The notes below the pieces were generated by a model, which was given only the letters and a program-made list of their open reading frames with translations, did not search any database and had not been told where the DNA came from. From NCBI GenBank assembly GCA_900550735.1, contig URTD01000007.1, positions 1 through 27,824 of the forward strand: DNA of 27,824 bases, in the 5' to 3' direction. This document shows, one piece after another, positions 21,923-27,824 of this stretch. The stretch comes from an uncultured Collinsella sp. Its GTDB lineage: Bacteria > Actinomycetota > Coriobacteriia > Coriobacteriales > Coriobacteriaceae. How positions within the stretch are numbered: the stretch's first letter is position 1; the number at the start of each line of letters is the position of its first letter. A program made the position numbers and the translations under genes.

Positions 21923-23137
21923 ATGGCCGATAAGATCCAGTGGGCGGGCAACACGATGCCCAAGAGCGATGACAAGCACTTGGGAATCATGAGCCTCGAC
22001 CACGTGAAGAAGGCCCGCGCCTTCCACCAGTCGTTCCCTCAATATACCGTCACCCCGCTTGCCCGCCTGGACGGTCAGGCTGCGCGCTTGGGTCTGTCCA
22101 ACCTGTGCGTTAAGGACGAGAGCTATCGCTTTGGCCTCAACGCCTTTAAGGTTCTGGGCGGATCGTTTGCCATGGCCAACTACATTGCCGACGAGACCGG
22201 CAAGGACGTTGCCGAGTGCACCTTCGATTACCTGACCTCCGATCAGCTTGCCAAGGACTTTGGCCAGGCCACCTTCTTTACCGCTACCGACGGCAATCAT
22301 GGCCGCGGCGTGGCATGGGCTGCCAACAAGCTGGGCCAGAAGGCCGTCGTGCACATGCCCAAGGGTTCCACCAAGCCCCGCTTCGATAACATCGCCGCCG
22401 AGGGCGCCACGGTGACCATCGAAGAGGTCAACTACGACGAGTGCGTGCGCATGGCCGCCGCCGAGGCCGATGCCTGCGAGCGCGGCGTCATCGTTCAGGA
22501 CACCGCCTGGGAGGGCTACGAGAAGATCCCGTCCTGGATCATGGAGGGCTACGGCACCATGGCTTCCGAGGCTGCCGAGCAGCTGCGCGAGATGGCCATC
22601 AACCGCCCGACGCATGTCTTTGTCCAGGCTGGCGTAGGCTCTCTGGCCGGCGCTGTGGTGGGCTACTTCACCAACCTGTATCCCGATAACCCGCCCACCT
22701 TCGTTGTGGTCGAGTGCGCTCCGGCCGCCTGCCTGTACAAGGGCGCTGCCGCCGGCGACGGCGATCCCCGCATTGTGGACGGCGACATGCCCTCCATCAT
22801 GGCCGGCCTGTGCTGCGGCGAGCCCAACATCCTGGGCTGGGATATCCTGCGCAACCACACCACTGCTTTCGTGTCCTGCCCCGACTGGGTCACCGCTCGC
22901 GGCATGCGCACCCTGGGCGCTCCCGAGAAGGGCGACCCGCGCGTCATCTCCGGCGAGTCCGGCGCGGTGACCACCGGCCTGGTCGAGACCCTCATGCTCG
23001 ATCCCGAGTACGCCGAGCTCAAGGAGCTCATCGGCCTGGACAAGACGAGCTCCGTGCTCTGCTTCTCCACGGAAGGTGACACGGACCCCGACCAGTATCG
23101 CCGCATTGTCTGGGAAGGCGAATATCCCACTTGCTAA
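21923..23137 (+). CDS. dpaL: Diaminopropionate ammonia-lyase (DpaL/YgeX)
   Basis: The 404-residue protein is a fold-type II PLP enzyme. The cofactor lysine is K76 in SYRFGLNAFKVLGG. The ATDGNHGRGVAWAA loop (121-134, D123 probably the catalytic acid) and GVGSLAGAVVGY phosphate-binding loop are present. The enzyme splits 2,3-diaminopropionate to pyruvate and ammonia by way of 2-aminoacrylate. In gut anaerobes it belongs to the gene set linked to purine/urate use. AAGGAG (21909-21914) precedes the ATG. It is the first gene of a plus-strand run with ygeY and ygeW, divergent from a YheO-like regulator. RidA in the same window would clear its enamine product. Confidence 0.95.
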   Translation: MADKIQWAGNTMPKSDDKHLGIMSLDHVKKARAFHQSFPQYTVTPLARLDGQAARLGLSNLCVKDESYRFGLNAFKVLGGSFAMANYIADETGKDVAECTFDYLTSDQLAKDFGQATFFTATDGNHGRGVAWAANKLGQKAVVHMPKGSTKPRFDNIAAEGATVTIEEVNYDECVRMAAAEADACERGVIVQDTAWEGYEKIPSWIMEGYGTMASEAAEQLREMAINRPTHVFVQAGVGSLAGAVVGYFTNLYPDNPPTFVVVECAPAACLYKGAAAGDGDPRIVDGDMPSIMAGLCCGEPNILGWDILRNHTTAFVSCPDWVTARGMRTLGAPEKGDPRVISGESGAVTTGLVETLMLDPEYAELKELIGLDKTSSVLCFSTEGDTDPDQYRRIVWEGEYPTC

Positions 23138-23144
23138 TCGTTGG

Positions 23145-23171
23145 GGCGGAGTAAATAGGTATCGCTCCGCC
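23145..23171 (+). other. Hairpin between dpaL and ygeY
   Basis: GGCGGAG (23145-23151) pairs with CTCCGCC (23165-23171) around a 13-nt loop. No T-run follows, so read-through into ygeY is expected. Confidence 0.4.
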
Positions 23172-23211
23172 ACCTCACAGGTAGATTCCTTCGTTTGAAA
23201 GGTTATGAACA

Positions 23212-24597
23212 ATGGCTAAAGAACTCGATTTCGACGCTATCAAGGCTGCTGCTGAGTCCCATCGTGCTGATATGACTCGCTTCCTGCGCGCCATGATCTC
23301 CCATCCCTCTGAGTCCTGCGAGGAGGGCGAGGTTGTCGCCTGCATCAAGGCCGAGATGGAGAGCCTTGGCTATGACGAGGTCAAGGTCGACGGCCTGGGC
23401 AACGTCATGGGCTTTATGGGCGAGGGCGACAAGATCATCGCCATCGACTCTCACATCGACACCGTCGGCATCGGCAACATCGAGAACTGGGATGCCGATC
23501 CCTATGAGGGCTACGAGACCGACGAGATCATCTACGGCCGCGGCGGCTCCGACCAGGAGGGTGGCATGGCTTCTGCTACCTACGCTGCCAAGATGATGAA
23601 GGACATGGGCCTCATCCCCGAGGGCTACAAGATCATGGTCGTCGGTACCGTCCAGGAAGAGGACTGCGACGGCATGTGCTGGCAGTACATCTACAACAAG
23701 GACGGCATTAAGCCCGAGTTCGTCATTTCCACCGAGCCCACCGACGGCGGCATCTATCGCGGTCACCGCGGTCGCATGGAGATCCGCGTCGACGTTCACG
23801 GCACCTCCTGCCACGGCTCCGCTCCCGACCGCGGCGACAACGCCATCTACAAGATGGCCGACATCATCGCCGACGTCCGCGCCCTCAACAACAACGGCTG
23901 CGACGAGTCGACCGACATCAAGGGCCTCGTCAAGATGCTCGACCCCAAGTACAACCCCGAGCACTTTGAGGATGCCCGCTTCCTGGGCCGCGGCACCTGC
24001 ACCGTCAGCCAGATCTTCTACACCAGCCCCAGCCGCTGCGCTGTCGCTGACTCCTGCGCCATCTCCATCGACCGTCGCATGACCGCCGGCGAGACCTGGG
24101 AGTCCTGCCTGGACGAGATCCGCAACCTGCCGGCAGCCAAGAAGTACGGCGACGACGTGAAGGTCTCCATGTACATGTACGACCGTCCGTCCTGGACCGG
24201 CGAGGTCTACGAGACCGAGGCTTACTTCCCCACGTGGATCAACAAGGAGACCGCTCCGCACGTCAAGGCCCTCGTCGACGCCCACAAGGCCATGTTCGGT
24301 GACGAGCGCATCGGCTGCGAGCCCAGCATGGACAAGCGCACCGGTCGCCCGCTGTGCGACAAGTGGACCTTCTCCACGAACTGCGTTTCCATCCAGGGCC
24401 GCTATGGCATCCCCTGCGTCGGCTTTGGCCCGGGTGCCGAGTCTCAGGCTCACGCTCCCAACGAGGTTACCTACAAGGACGACCTGGTCACCGCTGCCGC
24501 CATGTATGTGGCTGCCCTGAACCTCTACGATCCGAGCCAGGCCGATGGCGATGCCACCGTGTTCCGCGCCGGTCTGACCAACAACAAGATCGACTAG
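23212..24597 (+). CDS. ygeY: YgeY-type M20 family hydrolase
   Basis: The 461-residue protein is an M20 metallopeptidase/deacylase. The metal-binding signatures are DSHIDTVG (H81, D83), GRGGSDQEGG (D114) and the Glu-Glu pair in GTVQEEDCDG (E149/E150). The C-terminus contains CVGFGPGAESQAHAPNE. This subgroup is named for its link to selenium-dependent molybdenum hydroxylase loci and lies with ygeX and ygeW in purine-degrading clusters. It probably hydrolyses an amide or carbamoyl bond in a ring-opened intermediate; the substrate is not visible in the sequence. GAAAGG (23197-23202) precedes the ATG, and dpaL ends 74 nt upstream. Confidence 0.93.
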   Translation: MAKELDFDAIKAAAESHRADMTRFLRAMISHPSESCEEGEVVACIKAEMESLGYDEVKVDGLGNVMGFMGEGDKIIAIDSHIDTVGIGNIENWDADPYEGYETDEIIYGRGGSDQEGGMASATYAAKMMKDMGLIPEGYKIMVVGTVQEEDCDGMCWQYIYNKDGIKPEFVISTEPTDGGIYRGHRGRMEIRVDVHGTSCHGSAPDRGDNAIYKMADIIADVRALNNNGCDESTDIKGLVKMLDPKYNPEHFEDARFLGRGTCTVSQIFYTSPSRCAVADSCAISIDRRMTAGETWESCLDEIRNLPAAKKYGDDVKVSMYMYDRPSWTGEVYETEAYFPTWINKETAPHVKALVDAHKAMFGDERIGCEPSMDKRTGRPLCDKWTFSTNCVSIQGRYGIPCVGFGPGAESQAHAPNEVTYKDDLVTAAAMYVAALNLYDPSQADGDATVFRAGLTNNKID

Positions 24598-24619
24598 TCC
24601 CATTCCTCGATCTTGTTGA

Positions 24620-24644
24620 GCCGGGGACAGTTTATGTCCCCGGC
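24620..24644 (+). other. Perfect 10-bp hairpin after ygeY
   Basis: GCCGGGGACA (24620-24629) and TGTCCCCGGC (24635-24644) flank a 5-nt loop. No T-tract follows. It may act as a weak terminator, a 3' stabiliser or a small dispersed repeat. The rest of the 24598-24798 gap shows a poor TTGACT/TTATCT promoter-like pair (24653-24679) and no gene. Confidence 0.5.
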
Positions 24645-24798
24645 ACCCCTTGTTGACTTGGGGCCCGCGGTCGTTATCTCCCATGCTTCCTCGACGGTAG
24701 CGGGTCCTCGTCATAGTGCTCTGCATGTTCTAGCCACACGCGCATGCCGGAGCACATCTACTCATTGCGATCGTTTCACCTTTAGAAAGGACATTTCC

Positions 24799-25995
24799 AT
24801 GGACGCTAAGTTTACCGAGCTCGTCGAGCAGCTGAACGGCCTCGATTTTAAGGGTATGTACGGCAGCGACTTCCTACACACCTGGGACAAGACCACCGAT
24901 GAGCTCAAGGCGCTCTACATCGTCGCCGACGCTCTGCGCGAGCTGCGCGAGAACAACGTTTCGTCCAAGATCTTCGACTCCGGTCTTGCCGTCTCCCTGT
25001 TCCGCGACAACTCCACTCGTACGCGCTTCTCCTTCTCTAAGGCCGCCAACCTGCTCGGCCTTGAGCTGCAGGACCTGGACGAGAAGAAGTCCCAGATCGC
25101 CCACGGCGAGACCGTCCGCGAGACCGCTACCATGATTTCCTTCATGGCCGACGTCATCGGTATCCGCGACGACATGTATATCGGCAAAGGCCATGCTTAC
25201 CAAAAAGAAGTCGTCGACGCCGTTACCCAGGGCTATAAAGACGGGATTCTCGAACAGAAACCGACCTTAGTCAACCTCCAATGCGACATCGACCATCCGA
25301 CCCAATGTATGGCCGACGCAGCTCATATCATCCACGAAATGGGCGGCCTGGAAAACCTGAAAGGCAAAAAAATCGCCATGACCTGGGCCTACTCCCCATC
25401 ATACGGCAAACCCTTGTCCGTTCCTCAAGGCGTCATCGGCCTCATGACCCGCCTCGGCATGGACGTCGTCTTGGCCCATCCCGAAGGGTATGAAGTCATG
25501 CCCGACGTCGTCGACGTCGCCAAAAAGAATGCTCAGCAGTCGGGCGGTTCCTTCCGCATCACCAACGACATGGCCGACGCCTTCAAAGACGCTGACGTCG
25601 TCTATCCCAAGAGCTGGGCTCCCTTTGCCGCCATGGAAAAGAGAACCAATCTCTACGCCGCCGGTGACCAGGCCGGTATCGATGCCTTAGAACAAGAGCT
25701 GCTGGCGCAAAATGCCCAGCATAAAGACTGGTGCTGTACGGAAGACATGATGAAGACGACAAAAGACGGCAAAGCCATGTACCTCCACTGCCTGCCGGCC
25801 GATATCAACGGCGTCAGCTGTGAAGACGGCGAAGTCGAAGCCTCCGTATTCGATCGTTACCGCGATTCCCTCTACAAAGAGGCCAGCTATAAACCCTATG
25901 TCATCGCCGCCATGATTATGCTGGCGAAATGTGAAGACCCGGCAGCTACCTTAAAAGCATTGGAAGAAAAAGGTACTGTCCGTAAACTGAAATAA
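24799..25995 (+). CDS. ygeW: YgeW knotted carbamoyltransferase family protein (hybrid gene)
   Basis: The 398-residue protein belongs to the aspartate/ornithine carbamoyltransferase family, YgeW branch. It shows the carbamoyl-phosphate motif FRDNSTRTRFSF (S72-T73-R74-T75-R76) and the HCLP motif (H330-P333). In the pathway it may form carbamoyl phosphate by phosphorolysis of a carbamoylated intermediate, feeding carbamate kinase. GAAAGG precedes the ATG at 24799. The reading frame is intact, but codon use changes inside it. Up to about residue 120 lysine is almost always AAG and glutamate GAG; from about residue 130 on AAA, GAA, CAA and TTA dominate. The gene therefore appears to join two different organisms' copies in a conserved stretch. 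Confidence 0.92.
   Translation: MDAKFTELVEQLNGLDFKGMYGSDFLHTWDKTTDELKALYIVADALRELRENNVSSKIFDSGLAVSLFRDNSTRTRFSFSKAANLLGLELQDLDEKKSQIAHGETVRETATMISFMADVIGIRDDMYIGKGHAYQKEVVDAVTQGYKDGILEQKPTLVNLQCDIDHPTQCMADAAHIIHEMGGLENLKGKKIAMTWAYSPSYGKPLSVPQGVIGLMTRLGMDVVLAHPEGYEVMPDVVDVAKKNAQQSGGSFRITNDMADAFKDADVVYPKSWAPFAAMEKRTNLYAAGDQAGIDALEQELLAQNAQHKDWCCTEDMMKTTKDGKAMYLHCLPADINGVSCEDGEVEASVFDRYRDSLYKEASYKPYVIAAMIMLAKCEDPAATLKALEEKGTVRKLK
25140..25190. other. Inferred junction between two genomes inside ygeW
   Basis: The change from GC-rich Coriobacteria-like codons to a lower-GC pattern takes place between these positions, without breaking the frame. Everything to the right, including carbamate kinase and the second permease, keeps the new pattern. 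The junction falls in a segment that would be well conserved between homologues, which fits assembly collapse or homologous exchange. Confidence 0.7.
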
Positions 25996-26010
25996 ACCTG
26001 CAGCCGTGAA

Positions 26011-26043
26011 AGGGGCCGGTCCTCTGGGCCGGCCCCTCTTTTC
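26011..26043 (+). terminator. Rho-independent terminator between ygeW and carbamate kinase
   Basis: AGGGGCCGG (26011-26019) pairs perfectly with CCGGCCCCT (26029-26037) and is followed by CTTTTC. Only 18 nt separate it from the arcC start, so arcC may be expressed by partial read-through. Confidence 0.8.
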
Positions 26044-26060
26044 ATAAAAGGAGCATTATT

Positions 26061-27011
26061 ATGACTCAAAAAAAGAAGCGCATCGTCATCGCCCTCGGAG
26101 GAAACGCCTTGGGCAACACTCTCCCCGAACAGATGATGGCCGTCAAAACGACGGCAAAAGCTATTGTCGATCTCATCCAAGAAGGTTGTGAAGTCATCGT
26201 TTCTCATGGAAACGGCCCGCAAGTAGGCATGATCAATCACGCCATGGCCGCTTTGAGCCGGGAAGATGCCAATCAGCCCAATACGCCCTTATCGGTCTGT
26301 GTCGCCATGAGCCAGGCCTACATCGGCTATGATTTGCAGAATGCATTACGTGAAGAAATGCACAATCGTGACATCTTCGATATCCCTGTTGCCACCATGG
26401 TTACCCAGGTCCGTGTCGATCCGGAAGACCCGGCCTTTAAGAGCCCGACCAAACCCATCGGCCATTTTATGACCAAGGAACAAGCCGAACACGCCGCCAA
26501 AGAATACGGCTACATCGTCAAAGAAGACGCCGGCCGCGGTTGGCGCCGTGTCGTCGCTTCCCCCCTTCCTCGTGAAATCATCGAAATCGGTGCCATTAAA
26601 ACCCTCGTCGATTCAGGACAGCTGGTCATCGCCTGTGGCGGCGGCGGCATCCCCGTCCTCCATCAGGGCAATCACTTGAGAGGGGCCAGTGCCGTCATCG
26701 ACAAGGACTTTGTCAGTGAACTCTTGGCCGAAGACCTCCACGCCGACTACTTGATTATCCTGACAGCCGTCGAAAACGTCGCCATCCGCTTCGGGACACC
26801 GGAAGAACAGGCCTTGCACGATATCACGACGGAAGAAGCCCGGACCTATATGGAACAAGGACACTTCGCTCCCGGTTCGATGCTGCCCAAAGTCCAGGCA
26901 GCCGTCAAATTTGCCGAGTCCCGTCCGGGACGCACGGCCCTCATTACGTTACTGCAAAAGGCAAAAGAAGGCATCCTTGGAAAAACAGGTACCCGCATTC
27001 ACCAGCCTTAA
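26061..27011 (+). CDS. arcC: Carbamate kinase
   Basis: The 316-residue protein matches carbamate kinase in length and motifs: IALGGNALG (10-18), VSHGNGPQVG (47-56), an ACGGGGIPV nucleotide-site loop and KDFVSELLAEDL. The enzyme converts carbamoyl phosphate and ADP to ATP, carbamate then breaking down to ammonia and CO2. Next to ygeW this gives the energy-yielding last step of the pathway. AAAGGAG (26047-26053) precedes the ATG. Codon use belongs to the foreign-looking right part of the window. The catabolic name arcC is by function; yqeA would be the E. coli neighbour-based equivalent. Confidence 0.95.
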   Translation: MTQKKKRIVIALGGNALGNTLPEQMMAVKTTAKAIVDLIQEGCEVIVSHGNGPQVGMINHAMAALSREDANQPNTPLSVCVAMSQAYIGYDLQNALREEMHNRDIFDIPVATMVTQVRVDPEDPAFKSPTKPIGHFMTKEQAEHAAKEYGYIVKEDAGRGWRRVVASPLPREIIEIGAIKTLVDSGQLVIACGGGGIPVLHQGNHLRGASAVIDKDFVSELLAEDLHADYLIILTAVENVAIRFGTPEEQALHDITTEEARTYMEQGHFAPGSMLPKVQAAVKFAESRPGRTALITLLQKAKEGILGKTGTRIHQP

Positions 27012-27026
27012 AGGAGGTGCACCATT

Positions 27027-27824
27027 GTGGAAAAGCTACCGATTTCAAACACCCGCAGCGCCTCACTCTTTGCCATGGACGGCATTCCCCATTTCTTTGA
27101 AGCCCTGCCCTTAGCCTTACAGCACGTCGTGGCCATGATTGTCGGCTGCGTCACGCCGGCCATCATCGTCGCCGGTGCTGCGGGACTCTCCCAGCCTGAC
27201 CGCGTCGTACTCATTCAGGCCTCCCTTATCGCAGCTGCCATCGGCACGATTCTTCAGCTCTATCCCCTGGGGAAACGCACGGGACTTCACTTCGGCGCCG
27301 GTCTTCCGGTCATCTTCGGCGTCAGCTTTGCCTACGTTCCGACCATGCAGTCTCTCGCCGGTGAATACGGAATCGCCGCCATCTTAGGTGCTGAAATTTT
27401 CGGCGGAATCTGCGCCATCCTGGTAGGCCTCAGCATCCATCGCATCCGGAAATTCTTTCCGCCCCTCGTTGCCGGGACCGTCGTCTTTACCATCGGTCTG
27501 TCTCTCTACCCCATTGCCATAAACTATATGGCCGGCGGCGTCGGAACTCCGACCTACGGCAGCTGGCAGAACTGGGTCGTCGCCTTATTTACCCTAGTTG
27601 TTGTGATATTTTTCACTCATTTTGCCAGTGGTCTCCTGCGCCTGGCCTCCATCCTGGTCGGCATCGTAGCCGGATATCTACTGGCCTTAGCCATGGGCAT
27701 GGTACAATTCGACAACGTCATGAACGCCGGGTATTTTGAAATGCCGCGGATACTGCACTTCGGATTAGAATTCGATCCTGCCGCCTGTATCGCCATTTCA
27801 ATCCTATTCGTCATCAATTCCATC
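27027..27824 (+). CDS. NCS2 family xanthine/uracil permease, cut by the window end
   Basis: The first 266 residues of a second NCS2 permease are open to the last base. The start is a GTG at 27027, with AAGGAGGT (27011-27018) 8 nt upstream and only 15 nt after the arcC stop, so the two genes are surely cotranscribed. It shows LPLALQHVVAMIVGCVTPAIIVAG with the Gln-His pair, GLPVIFGVSFAYVPTMQS and FPPLVAGTVVFTIGLSLYP, matching the permease at 2428-3822 position for position but clearly diverged. The substrate motif lies beyond the window. It probably imports xanthine, urate or a related purine for this operon. It is in the foreign-looking part of the window. Confidence 0.92.
   Translation, partial: MEKLPISNTRSASLFAMDGIPHFFEALPLALQHVVAMIVGCVTPAIIVAGAAGLSQPDRVVLIQASLIAAAIGTILQLYPLGKRTGLHFGAGLPVIFGVSFAYVPTMQSLAGEYGIAAILGAEIFGGICAILVGLSIHRIRKFFPPLVAGTVVFTIGLSLYPIAINYMAGGVGTPTYGSWQNWVVALFTLVVVIFFTHFASGLLRLASILVGIVAGYLLALAMGMVQFDNVMNAGYFEMPRILHFGLEFDPAACIAISILFVINSI

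Overview
The window is mostly from a high-GC gut actinobacterium, probably a Coriobacteriia member such as Collinsella. This is inferred from the GC-rich codon use (GAG, AAG, CTG and CGC preferred), a surface protein with an LAxTG-type anchor, and the gene content; no 16S rRNA is present to confirm it. The last ~2.6 kb, from about position 25,140-25,190 inside ygeW to the end, has a different codon signature (AAA, GAA, CAA and TTA common, lower GC). It looks like DNA from another organism, perhaps a Negativicutes-type Firmicute, so the window is probably chimeric or recombinant.

The recognisable biology is an anaerobic purine/urate catabolism locus with genes related to the E. coli yge/ygf/ssnA/xdhD cluster. 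Block 1 (918-11,802) holds ridA (enamine/imine deaminase), a YheO-like PAS-HTH regulator on the minus strand, a divergent NCS2 xanthine/uracil permease, then ssnA (amidohydrolase), ygfK (flavin and Fe-S oxidoreductase), a four-cluster ferredoxin and an xdhD-type molybdenum hydroxylase. Block 2 (20,992-25,995) holds a second YheO-like regulator (minus) divergent from dpaL/ygeX (2,3-diaminopropionate ammonia-lyase), then ygeY (M20 hydrolase) and ygeW (carbamoyltransferase-like). In the foreign-looking tail follow a carbamate kinase, which could recover ATP from carbamoyl phosphate, and a second, incomplete NCS2 permease. A plausible flow is import of oxidised purines, reductive or hydroxylase chemistry by XdhD/YgfK/ferredoxin, ring opening and deamination, cleavage of diaminopropionate-type intermediates, then carbamoyl phosphate to ATP. 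RidA would remove the 2-aminoacrylate released by the lyase.

Between the two blocks (11,803-20,991) lies an accessory island: an AAA+ ATPase/nuclease-like gene under a striking perfect palindrome, a decayed DUF4143-type ATPase, a candidate structured small RNA with its own promoter and terminator, a DEDDh exonuclease, a decayed gene of unknown function, a repeat-domain surface protein, a small unknown protein, a 33-bp-periodic repeat array and a single-pass membrane protein with a Pro/Ala-rich region.

At the left edge a U32-family protein gene is cut off after 157 residues next to AT-rich, apparently unrelated sequence. Several dispersed palindromic repeats lie between genes. No tRNA, rRNA, CRISPR array or intact insertion sequence was seen.
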